This document shows, piece after piece, positions 52,799-62,699 of a stretch of DNA of 64,000 nt. The number at the start of each line of letters is the position of its first letter. Positions within the stretch are counted from its first letter, which is position 1. The stretch comes from Mya arenaria (lineage: Eukaryota; Mollusca; Bivalvia; Myida; Myidae): positions 7,332,001-7,396,000 of the forward strand of contig NC_069131.1 of the NCBI RefSeq assembly GCF_026914265.1. Reading direction: 5' to 3'. The notes below the pieces were generated by a model. It ran no database searches and was not told where the DNA came from. It worked only from the letters and a program-made list of their open reading frames with translations. The position numbers were made by a program, and so were the translations under genes.

Positions 52799-54140
52799 AT
52801 GTGTTTCAATAGTTCATGTACGATTTTAGTGGAGATGAAAAACAAAAATTCTAACTTTATAACTTTCAACTACATGTATAATATATTTTGGTCTTTTATT
52901 TCACACAACAATATCCTTTCAATGATACTGAAATTATATTCAGTAACCAGGTATACAAATTTAACATTATCAATATGAAATGAAGAAGTTCGTTGTAAAC
53001 TAAATAAGTTGAAATTTAGAAGTAGAACATTAAGACCTAGTCAAATCTTAAAGTACGAGAAAAGAGAAACGTAAGCCTGGGACCATGATTACGAACAGTT
53101 TCAAGGCGGAGTTCCCACTCAAGAAGCAGCATTGCAATTCTTTATTTCATTGTAACTCTCCTTGGAGTTGAATATTCATGAGTATCTATGGTGAATTTTG
53201 CTGATTTGTACTACTAATTATAACTGACATCAGTTTTGTGAAACGAAAGTAAATATAGATGATTCCTTTGTAATTTAATAAAAGTGCTTTTCTGAAACTG
53301 AGTCTAGAATAGGACCACAGATGACATAATTTGAGTTCAGTGGAATTCATATGTACTTATTAATCAAATACACTTACAGTGACAACATCTCATTCGGTGC
53401 GACATTTTTTTGCCCCCTGCTTTCACATCGAATGGTTTCTATGGCATCGATGTTAATTAGATTCTAAAACAAATAACTAATTCACTGCCAGTTGGAAAAA
53501 GTGCAACTTAGTGAAACAATACTTCACCAGGAATCATATTTAGTCAGGTAATATCAATAAGTCTGTGTGAAATATATTTTATTAAAAAATCTACGGAGAA
53601 CAATGGTTTAACTATAAATACGTCATCTTAAAACAAATACATGAGATTTGAGTAAAACATAATCAGTTCAAACACAAGTACAAGCACAAGCACACGTGAA
53701 CAGCCACATGTATATAGATCTTCAAGTGTATGCAATGTATACAAACATGAATACATATTAACATCTACAAAAGCTGTTTAGTCAGAAAAAAAAAACGTTT
53801 CAAAAAGGTAGGAAATTGGATATTCTATCACAGATTATGATAAAAAGCATAAATACTCGTAACTTAAAAATTTGCAAACATACTATTATATGAAGGTGCT
53901 ATTTTACAAACATTGCAATTCCATATTAACATAATATAACCATTATCAACATAATGTGATAGTTTGTTCATGAAAAGCATGATTTGGTCCAGTTTATTGT
54001 GAACACTCGCATCAGATATGCGGGAGATATTTGTAACAAATAAAACAAGATACATTGAAGTATAATAAAAAAATAATTAAAATCATAAAAATAACAATTA
54101 AACCTAGTAAGACAAAGAAAGAAGTGCGATTATTATGTAC
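52799..54140. other. AT-rich stretch, nothing recognised
   Basis: No gene, RNA or repeat family could be supported. Small ORFs (52,757-52,978; 53,864-54,055 minus) look random. Confidence 0.45.
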
Positions 54141-54364
54141 CAGTCATTTGTAACCACAGTACCCAAGATCCGGGGAATAGCAGGGACTTTCGGTACAGCC
54201 AATCCCCAGTAAAATCTCCGACCTGCGGGGACAAACTGCTGGTAAAATCCTCGCCAAATGGCACCCGGCACTGCGGTACCATCTGGATGTTAAAAACACG
54301 GCCTATTTCCCCCGCTTTCCCCATTATACCCCCTGACCTGGCAGGCCGTGGTTACAATTGACTG
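54141..54364. mobile_element. 224-bp MITE with CAGTCA...TGACTG ends
   Basis: Left end CAGTCATTTGTAACCAC; the right end GTGGTTACAATTGACTG is its inverse with small differences. The interior is GC-richer than its surroundings (CCGACCTGCGGGGAC, CCCGGCACTGCGG). ATGTA occurs next to both ends and may be part of a target duplication. The 63-codon ORF inside is incidental. Confidence 0.7.
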
Positions 54365-54384
54365 ATGTATTAAGGATTATGATT

Positions 54385-54460
54385 AACATTAACAATAAAG
54401 AAATTGTCTATTTATATTGCGGACTGAATTAAACCCTGTTGAATGAGAATTAATTGAACA
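54385..54460. repeat. Possible right flank of satellite composite, copy 2
   Basis: AACAATAAAGAAATTG and CTGAATTAAACCCTGTTGAA resemble 17,060-17,135, just right of array 1. Here it is separated from array 2 by ~1.6 kb. Confidence 0.45.
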
Positions 54461-54500
54461 AAATATTGCACATATAAATTATGTGAAGTGATGTTAAAGA

Positions 54501-55865
54501 TTTGTAATGTATTTCCCTCTGTAAATAATGTGTATACACGTCAGTTTTCCTGATGGACTCTGTTGTTTGTAATGAATTTCCCTCTGTAAATAATGTGTAT
54601 ACACGTCAGTTTACCTGATGGACTCTGTTGTTTGTAATGAATTTCCCTCTGTAAATAATGTTTATACACGTCAGTTTACCTGATGGACTCTGTTGTTTGT
54701 AATGAATTTCCCTCTGTAAATAATGTGTATACACGTCAGTTTACCTGATGGACTCTGTTGTTTGTAATGAATTTCCCTCTGTAAATAATGTGTATACACG
54801 TCAGTTTACCTGATGGACTCTGTTGTTTGTAATGAATTTCCCTCTGTAAATAATGTGTATACACGTCAGTTTACCTGATGGACTCTGTTGTTTGTAATGA
54901 ATTTCCCTCTGTAAATAATGTTTATACACGTCAGTTTACCTGATGGACTCTGTTGTTTGTAATGAATTTCCCTCTGTAAATAATGTGTATACACGTCAGT
55001 TTACCTGATGGACTCTGTTGTTTGTAATGAATTTCCCTCTGTAAATAATGTGTATACACGTCAGTTTACCTGATGGACTCTGTTGTTTGTAATGAATTTC
55101 CCTCTGTAAATAATGTGTATACACGTCAGTTTACCTGATGGACTCTGTTGTTTGTAATGAATTTCCCTCTGTAAATAATGTGTATACACGTCAATTTACC
55201 TGATGGACTCTGTTGTTTGTAATGTATTTCCCTCTGTAAATAATGTGTATACACGTCAGTTTACCTGATGGACTCTGTTGTTTGTAATGAATTTCCCTCT
55301 GTAAATAATGTTTATACACGTCAGTTTACCTGATGGACTCTGTTGTTTGTAATGAATTTCCCTCTGTAAATAATGTGTATACACGTCAGTTTACCTGATG
55401 GACTCTGTTGTTTGTAATGAATTTCCCTCTGTAAATAATGTGTATACACGTCAGTTTACCTGATGGACTCTGTTGTTTGTAATGAATTTCCCTCTGTAAA
55501 TAATGTGTATACACGTCAGTTTACCTGATGGACTCTGTTGTTTGTAATGAATTTCCCTCTGTAAATAATGTGTATACACGTCAGTTTACCTGATGGACTC
55601 TGTTGTTTGTAATGAATTTCCCTCTGTAAATAATGTTTATACACGTCAGTTTACCTGATGGACTCTGTTGTTTGTAATGAATTTCCCTCTGTAAATAATG
55701 TGTATACACGTCAGTTTACCTGATGGACTCTGTTGTTTGTAATGAATTTCCCTCTGTAAATAATGTGTATACACGTCAGTTTACCTGATGGACTCTGTTG
55801 TTTGTAATGTATTTCCCTCTGTAAATAATGTGTATACACGTCAGTTTACCTGATGGACTCTGTTG
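54501..55865. repeat. 65-bp minisatellite, exactly 21 units
   Basis: The unit is TTTGTAATGAATTTCCCTCT, GTAAATAATGTGTATACACG, TCAGTTTACCTGATGGACTC, TGTTG. The array is 1,365 bp, 21 x 65, with no indels. Variation is limited to a few positions: GTGTAT/GTTTAT in units 3, 7, 13 and 18; AATGAAT/AATGTAT in units 1, 12 and 21; one CAGTTT/CAATTT. It contains the palindrome GTGTATACAC. Read on the minus strand, each unit has TTATTTACAG, a 34-nt segment, then CAG|GTAAAC. It lies downstream of the PRS4-like gene. Confidence 0.97.
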
Positions 55866-56470
55866 TTTGAGATAAATTAATTATTACATGAGACGTCGTC
55901 TGCGCAAAGGAGTCTTGCAGAGGTAGATTATGTACATTTATTTCTTATAATATTGTATCTTATAAGCGCGCAATCAGTGCTCAATCGCTGGTTTATAAAA
56001 CAAAAGTGTTAAGAATCCGAATGCCTTCATCGGACTCATTTTAGCAGACGTCACATATCCTATAATTAATAGAAGCACAGCTCCGAGGAAAAGGAAATAA
56101 TACAAACTATTGACCCTAATTTTACAATCACGGCTTCCTTTTCAATACAGGACTTTAGTAGTATCTTGGAAGATCTTAAATCTGTAGCAAAATCACAGAT
56201 AGCACCGAGTTATAACGGGTTTGTTTATCTCAATGTTTTTTTTCTATCTTTAATACTGGTTAATTCTAATTTAATACTTAAATTTTGACAAGTAATGAAA
56301 AATATGACACCAAGATACAAATGTAATTTCAATATACGATTAAGACGCTATTGAAACACGCAACGGAGCCGCAACTCAGGTCCTACAATCACGAAAGAAA
56401 CTAAGCATTATAACATTCATTGATTAAATAAGGACTTTCTGTGATCCGAATCTAATATAAACGACGTCAA
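55866..56470 (-). other. Probable 3' UTR/downstream region of PRS4-like gene
   Basis: AT-rich, with no other gene seen. An AATAAA on the minus strand at 55,937-55,942 is a possible polyadenylation signal about 530 nt past the stop codon; confidence in it is low. Confidence 0.35.
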
Positions 56471-56707
56471 TCAAGTCTCCTGTTTCAGGTCATACACCAT
56501 CAACATGCGTGAGATCGATTCACAAAGTGACAACAGTTTGAACGGCTCATGTTTGCTGATTTCCACGGCGTGGGGTATCGAGTCTGTGATCCAGAAATTC
56601 TTAAACTTGAAGTCGTCATTGTCCGTGAACTTCTTCCAACTATCGTTAGGAAACACTGCGTGTGTGGCGTAAGCGCTGACGTCAGTGGCTCCCTTGTCCA
56701 CCAATGC
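56471..56707 (-). CDS. PRS4-like: PRS4-like exon 8 (C-terminus)
   Basis: Acceptor CCTTTTTATTCAG. Encodes [38 protein letters not shown] and [12 protein letters not shown], ending in TGA. All segments align with the C-terminal domain of the PRS4 class. Confidence 0.92.
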   Translation of the reverse strand, partial: ALVDKGATDVSAYATHAVFPNDSWKKFTDNDDFKFKNFWITDSIPHAVEISKHEPFKLLSLCESISRMLMVYDLKQET

Positions 56708-59700
56708 CTGAATAAAAAGGTTTTGAATGGTTTGGTAATCATCGGTTGGTAATTTGTTTAAAACATTATTTGCGAACATGGCATTGTTTCTTTTATGAAA
56801 TACACTATGGTAAATTACAAATTTTAGGTATTTTTTCACTATTTTCACAATTCTAAGGTATAGATTTTAATGTCGGAAATTAGCTCATTGAGCTCATGTT
56901 TCTTGTTAGCATATACCCGACTTTAAATAAAGATTATTGTATTTTGTGAATAGATTATGAGGGGTGTCATATATGTTAGCTTTCTATCATGATAAAAGAG
57001 GAAAAATAAATTTATACTGTTAGTTATGTTAGTAACTCCATACATAATATGAAATGAACAAATAAGAACCTAATCTGACCTTGCCACAGTTGATGAGCGT
57101 TCCACCTGTCTGGACTAGATCATCCACGATCACCACATGTTTACCCTCGGGGTTGCCTGCAAGTACAGCAACACTGGTGGTATGAATGACATGACAATGG
57201 TGTGTTATCAAGGTTCAACAGCAGTTTTCAACACAACCCTTTGGACCTTAACTTACGGTATCATACATGTATGTTTAAATAAGATGTACGTTTAGTCACC
57301 TATATAACATAATGCTACATACCGTCCTTGACCATGACAGTCCTCTTGTTTCCGTCCCTGGTTTTCACCTATAAAACATAATGCTACATACCGACCATGA
57401 CCTTGACAGTCCTCTTGTTACCGTCCCTGATTTTCACCTAAAAAACTTAATGCTACATACCGACCTTGACCTTGACAGTCCTCTTGTTTCCGTTCCTGAT
57501 CTTCACCTATATAACATAATGCTACATACCGTCCTTTACCTAGACAACCCTCGTCTTCCCGTCCCTAATCTTCACCTATAAAACATAATGCTATATACCG
57601 TCATTGACCTTGACAATCCTCTTCTTCCCGTCACTGATCTCCACCTATAAAACAAAATTCTACATACCGTCCTTGACCTTGACAATCCTCTTGTTTCAGT
57701 CCCTGATCTTCAACTATAAAACATAATGCTACATACTGTCCTTGACCTTGACAATCCTCGTGCTCCCGTCCCTGATCTTCACCTATAAAACATAATGCTA
57801 CATACTGTCCTTGACCTTGACAGTCCTCTTCTTCACGTCCCTGATCTTCACCTATAAAACATAATGCTACATACCGTCCTTGACCTTGACAGTCCTCTTG
57901 TTCCCGTCTCTGATCTTCACCTATAAAACATACTGCTACATACCGTCCTTGACCTTGACGATCCCCTTGTTCCCGTCTCTGATCTTCACCTATAAAACAT
58001 ACTGCTATATGCCATCCTTGACCTTGACATTTCTCTTGTTCACGTCCCTGATCTTTACCTATAAAAAATAATGCTACGTACCGTGCTTGACCTTGACAAT
58101 CCTTGTGTTTCCGCCTCTGATCTTCACCTATAAAACATACTGCTACATACCATCCTTGACCTTGACATTCCTCTTGTTCACGTCCCTGATCTTCACCTAT
58201 AAAAAATAATGCTACATACCGTCCTTGACCTTGACAATCCTCGTGTTTCCGTCCCTGATCTTCACGCACGTGACAGTGTCATAATCGGGGAAAAACTGGT
58301 GGAAGCGCTTGAATGCCCCATCGTCTGGGAATGCCACCGCGATTTTGTCCTTGTCTGGCAGGCCTATGATGGTCTCCAGTAGCATTGGGATCGCTGACTC
58401 CAACCTTGAAATACATGTTACACAACCTAAAAAAGTGTATGCAATGTATACAAACATTCATGAATATGAGTACACTGTCTGATGCAATGGATTTTGTATA
58501 TCAACACAGAGTGGATTAGGTTACAAAATGATCTAGATGGATACATGGATGGAAATAACAGTATAAAATTGCCCTTGGAGACATTAGACAAGTTATGTTT
58601 TTGAAAGAATGATGGATAGCTTGGCCTATCAGTCAGCTGGTCAAAACCAACTGTCATTGCTCACGTTTTCAATTTTATATACAAGTAAATGATCTTTCTG
58701 AAAATACTTTGAAATGCTCACCAATATATAAACGACCAGTCTAATGCTATCAATAAGTATCTGCATGATAAAAGTACTAGTCAAATATTCATAATATAGT
58801 TCCAAAGTGTATTTGCACCATCAAATTTCAGTAAGCCGTACCTTGGAATAATGTTATCCGAAAAGTAGAACCTCTCTTGAAGTGCGTGGATATCAAATAT
58901 ACAGATCTGTACCGGGCCTCTCGCTGTTAAGGGAATAGCAGACATCATGCTGGCCAGGGTCTTGAACAAATGATGGTATAATAATACTTTTTGTAAGCAC
59001 TTTTAATTGTCAATACTCACTAAAATCCAGATCAAGAAAATAGGGTATGAAATCCCAATACGTTTGCAATAGAAATCTGGCCCTCTGGTAGGGCATGTCA
59101 GAAGCAATCTGGCCCTCTAGTATAACATAATAACGTTGGCAGTAGCAAACAGGCCCTCTGGTAGGACATTAAAACATTGGCAGTAGCAATCGGGCCCTCT
59201 GGTATGACATAATTACCTTGGCAGTAGCAATTTGGCTCTCTAAAAGGGCAATATAACCTTGGCAGCAGCAATCTGGCCCTCCAGTATGACAGTATTACCT
59301 TGGCAGCAGCAATCTGGCCCTCTAGAATGACATTATTACCTTGGCAGTAGCAATCTGTCCCTCTAGTAGGACAATATTACCTTGGCAGTAGCAATCTGGC
59401 CCTCTAGTATGGCTTTATTACCTTGGCAGTAGCCATATGGCCCTCTAGTATGACATTATTACGTTGAACATAGCCATCTGGCCCTCCAGTATGACATTAT
59501 TACCTTGGCAGTAGCCATATGGCCCTCCAGTATGGCCTTATTATCTTGGCAATAGCCATCTGGCCCTCCTGTATGACATTATTACCTTGGAAGTAGCCAT
59601 CTGGCCCTCTAGTTTGGCCTTATTACCTTGGCAGTAGCCATCGTGCCCTCTAGTAAGGCATTATTACCTTGGAAGTAGCCATCTGGCCCTCTAGTATGAC

Positions 59701-62684
59701 ATTATTACCTTGGAAGTAGCCATCTGGCCTTCTAGTATGGCTTTATTACCTTGGCAGTAGCCATCGTGCCCTCTAGTAAGGCATTATTACCTTGGAAGTA
59801 GCCATCATGCCCTCTACTAAGGCATTATTACCTTGGAAGTAGCCATCGTGCCCTCTAGTAAGGCATTATTACCTTGGAAGTACCCATCTTGCCCTCTAAT
59901 ATTACATTATTACATTGGAAGTAGCCATCTGGCCCTCTAGTAAGGCCTTATTACCTTGGCAGTAGCCATCTTACCCCCTAGAAGGACATTATAATCTGGC
60001 AGTAGCCAACATGCTCTCTAGCAGGACATTATTAACTTGGCAGTAGCCATCTTGCCTTCTTGTATTACATTATTACCTTGGCAGTAGCCACCCTGCCCTC
60101 TGGTATGACATTTTTACCTTGGCAGTAGCAATCTGGCCCTCTGTGTCCACTCTTTCCATGGTCCCTGTGGGGAAATAGGGCAGGATGAAGTGAAAGGATC
60201 TGGCCAAGTACCTGTTGATGTGTTGAAATAAAATTTAGTTATAAGGATGTGAGCCAGGTTTTAAAAAGGGTAGGGTGCTGCGGAAGAAGGACAGGGTGCT
60301 AAGCATAATAAGAGCCCATTGTATGGGGCTATGAAGTACTAGAACTATGAATTTGATAAAAAGAATGTAGGTAGTTGTGTTTATTTGAAGTAATATTGTA
60401 TTCTCATAGTAAGTTTTATTTATATACTTTTAATCGAAACAAAAGAATTTAAGAAAACTTTGACAGTCATAAGCTTTGAGCGTATGAAGACAGATGGGTG
60501 CCCAGGCTGGTCTCCCTGGGGGCAGAAGGGTAATAGCAAAAACGACAGGGTGCATCACCCATCCAGAACTCTTTAGCTAAAACACTTGTTAGGAACATAG
60601 CAAAAATACATGTCTTTGGTTTATTAAGAAATATTTTATAAAGACACAATGACCTTTTATTCCCCGACTAATCATTTCAATTCTATTTTCATTTTTTTAG
60701 GATAGCAATGTCTTAGAAACACTGGTTTCAAACGCTATCGTTGTGAATAAAAATTAAATTAATCAAAAGAAATAAAAAAAAATGTTCTATTCTTGGTGCT
60801 AAAATTTTGAAGCTTTTTTGGCACAGCAAAATCAACAGGTTTAAAAAATAATTATTGAATTACTTCTGTCGGGATTGAATATAATTTGGTTCATATATTA
60901 AAATATTGGCACGGTAACAAGTAGGTGGAGCTTGAACATTCAATAACTGCTTACAGAAAAAATAGAACTTTAGTCTTTATATACTTATACCACAACTTGT
61001 AATTTAAAGTTGTCCTTAAACATATCATACAAAACAGTTACTTCACCCGTTACCAGAGTGATTGAAATTGTACATTATTTTGCATTATCCTACAATTTCA
61101 TTATCTCTCGTTTTGGGTGCAGTATCGATTACTCATATATAATAATTATCACAATCAGTATTACCTTGGAAACATATACAGGACAGACAGTTGCTCGAAT
61201 ATCACACTTGGGTCATGGAAACTGCCAAGAAAGATAACTGAAATACACAGTAAATTGAAAGTTATAGCAAGCTTTATTGATTAGTTCAAGCACATTGCTT
61301 TAGATCAATATCTTGCTTCCAAATTACTTTTTTATACTAAAATAGCATCAAGCATTAGCCTTTGATAATAAAAGTGTTTGATTTGAAAAACCCCATCTTA
61401 CATAGAATAAGAATAAGGTCAAAGTATATTGTTCAATATTCATTGTTATTAAATATATGCAGCCTTATTTGTCCACTCAGACATATCTGATTCAGCTGCT
61501 CAGTAAGTTCAATGGTTAGCTTCTTACCAAGGCCCCCTGGATTCAATTCCTTGCTAAGGAGCATGTGAGTGTGGATGGCGGTCACTCAGCCGGACAACTG
61601 GGTGACCTCCAGGTATTCCTATTTCCCCGATTTACAAAACCACACTCTTGAGTTACATGGTAACAATGAAAGTTATTAATATAATGTTGTAAGAATTTTT
61701 TCATAATCGTAGTAAAAAAATCAGCTTAAACTATCAGATCTCAAATTATCTCAAGCTAACCATAAGACTCACCATCTTTTCCCATCATACGATGTACGTC
61801 CTCTATAAAGAGATTTGGAAATCCATCCTGAAACTTTTCCCACCTGATTGTGTCCCTGTACTCCACACAACGACTGCCAGGAAGGAGATTTCCCCTTGAT
61901 AGAGATCTGTGGAACTAGAGAAAAGATATGTCTATCATTTTTTCAATCGAGCATTAATGTCTTTGCAGATCTATTAAATCGAAAGTAGTATTTTTTATTC
62001 ACAACTAAAACTACTTTAGGAAATGTTTCTTGGTAAAATTCCTTCGTTTACAGGGCAAGTGCTCTACTAACTGAGCTTCACATATCTTCTCACAACCTGT
62101 ATAGGTAAAGGTACCTTGACATACTTCCCTGCAAACTACTCTTATTTAATGAACACCACTGCTTAGAGATACACATAAGCAACACTTTGAGCGTCATATT
62201 GCTAAACAGTGCTAAAAGCAACACTTTGAGCACGTCATATTGCTATTAAACAATGCTAAACAGTGCTGCCATGGGCACTGTTGGGTGCTAAGTGTCATGT
62301 GTTAGAAAAATGAGCATTCAGACTGGGGCTCCAATCTAGGACCTCTCGCTAAGAGGGATAGCGCTCCATTACTCCATTACTCATCTACAAGACTGCTTAC
62401 ACACTTTCCCACAACCTGTATAGGTATCGGTACTGTGACACATATGAGGTTGAATTATTTCCTAATACCCGGTAATTTCCTTTTGTCTTCAAAGAATAAA
62501 ACCGTATGGTTACCGATAATTTTGGCTTCTTTTCTGGTGACTGTTGTGGTATGTTTAATGTTTCTGGTGGATGAGAATCTGTCCCCATTTTTGCCCTTAG
62601 TGAACACTGAAGGGCAATCTGCTTCGCCAATGTCCGCATTGTCGGGTGGGCATACAGCAAAACTGGCTCGTTAGGATTGGCCAT
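56471..62684 (-). CDS. PRS4-like: Ribose-phosphate diphosphokinase, PRS4-like (365 aa, 8 exons)
   Basis: Join 62514-62684, 61773-61914, 61165-61237, 60118-60211, 58842-58960, 58220-58404, 57080-57156 and 56471-56707 (minus strand). The CDS is 1,098 nt and all eight exons agree in phase with GT-AG junctions. The enzyme makes PRPP from ribose 5-phosphate and ATP for nucleotide synthesis, normally in the cytosol. Recognisable segments in order: [10 protein letters not shown] (exon 2); [11 protein letters not shown] (exon 3); [13 protein letters not shown] and EGQIATAK (exon 4); [16 protein letters not shown] (181-196); [13 protein letters not shown]; the basic loop [13 protein letters not shown] (about 248-260); the PRPP-binding motif [14 protein letters not shown] (269-282); and [12 protein letters not shown] with FWITDS. 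These match the plant PRS3/PRS4 class better than animal PRPS1/2. Length is close to that class, slightly longer through an N-terminal Pro/Lys-rich insert (residues 38-56). The start is the ATG at 62,684 in a good context (AAGATGG). Introns after exons 4 and 6 are largely minisatellite. Catalytic competence is inferred from conserved motifs. Confidence 0.9.
57080..57156 (-). CDS. PRS4-like: PRS4-like exon 7 (PRPP-binding motif)
   Basis: A 77-nt exon. Acceptor CTGTACTTGCAG and donor GGCAAG|GTCAGA. Encodes [20 protein letters not shown] plus INCGK, the phosphoribosyl-pyrophosphate binding signature. Confidence 0.92.
57330..58265 (-). repeat. 69-bp minisatellite made of exon 6 end + 5' splice site
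   Basis: About 13-14 units. On the coding strand each is a 46-nt copy of the exon 6 end (GTGAAGATCAGGGACGGAAA ... GTCAAGGTCAAGGACG), then 23 nt running from GTATGTAGCATTAT to TTTATAG. The period is 69 (CACCTA at 57,366, 57,435, 57,504). The true exon frame hits TAG right after each donor. Another frame is open for 212 codons (57,631-58,269) only because 69 is divisible by three. Confidence 0.93.
58220..58404 (-). CDS. PRS4-like: PRS4-like exon 6 (flexible loop)
   Basis: Acceptor TATTTCAAG and donor GGACG|GTATGT. Encodes [40 protein letters not shown] and the basic loop [15 protein letters not shown]. The last 46 nt plus donor are amplified in the following intron. Confidence 0.88.
58842..58960 (-). 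CDS. PRS4-like: PRS4-like exon 5
   Basis: Acceptor TTTGTTCAAG and donor CCAAG|GTACGG. Encodes [20 protein letters not shown], then [19 protein letters not shown], the most diagnostic segment of the PRS3/PRS4 class. Confidence 0.88.
59055..60140 (-). repeat. 41-bp minisatellite made of exon 4 end + 5' splice site
   Basis: About 26 units fill almost the whole intron between exons 4 and 5. On the coding strand each unit is GAGGGCCAGATTGCTACTGC CAAG (the last 24 exonic nt, encoding EGQIATAK), then GTAATAATGTCATACTA. The 41-bp period is measured between ACCTTGG at 59,297, 59,338 and 59,379. Units far from the exon are more diverged. Reading from the exon into the first units meets an in-frame TAG within one unit. 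Confidence 0.92.
60118..60211 (-). CDS. PRS4-like: PRS4-like exon 4
   Basis: Acceptor CACATCAACAG and donor GCCAAG|GTAAAA. Encodes [20 protein letters not shown] then QIATAK. Its last 24 nt plus the donor are the source of the 41-bp minisatellite that fills the next intron. Confidence 0.85.
61165..61237 (-). CDS. PRS4-like: PRS4-like exon 3
   Basis: A 73-nt exon. Acceptor GTATTTCAG and donor CCAAG|GTAATA. Encodes [20 protein letters not shown]. The plus-strand ORF at 61,010-61,237 overlaps it by chance. Confidence 0.85.
61495..61665 (+). mobile_element. SINE-like repeat in PRS4-like intron 2
   Basis: Related in layout to 28,505-28,700. It has CAATGGTTAGCTTCTTACC, B-box-like GGATTCAATTCC, GGTCACTCAGCCGGAC, AACTGGGTGACCTCC and TTTCCCCGATTTAC. 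It is antisense to the gene. Confidence 0.45.
61773..61914 (-). CDS. PRS4-like: PRS4-like exon 2
   Basis: Acceptor TTTTCTCTAG and donor GATG|GTGAGT. Encodes [18 protein letters not shown], a clear counterpart of the plant class segment around [10 protein letters not shown]. Confidence 0.85.
62045..62445 (-). mobile_element. Degenerate tRNA-derived SINE fragments
   Basis: The minus strand reads AAGCTCAGTTAGTAGAGC (A-box-like, 62,061-62,078). The phrase CACAACCTGTATAGGTA recurs at ~62,091 and ~62,411, suggesting two related copies in PRS4-like intron 1. The B boxes are decayed. Confidence 0.35.
62514..62684 (-). CDS. PRS4-like: PRS4-like exon 1 (coding)
   Basis: Encodes [16 protein letters not shown] and the N-terminal helix (TLAKQIALQ), then a variable Pro/Ser/Lys-rich piece. 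The donor is TCG|GTAACC, weak but phase 0, as exon 2 requires. A TTATCTTAG just upstream of the ATG (about 62,697) could be the acceptor of an intron in the 5' UTR. Confidence 0.7.
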
Positions 62685-62699
62685 CTTTACACCTAAGAT

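Noticed and set aside
57631..58269. 212-codon minus-strand ORF with [23 protein letters not shown] repeats
   Set aside because: It is the 69-bp intronic minisatellite read in a frame different from the enzyme's. The true exon frame stops in every unit, and the unit length (23 codons) alone keeps this frame open.
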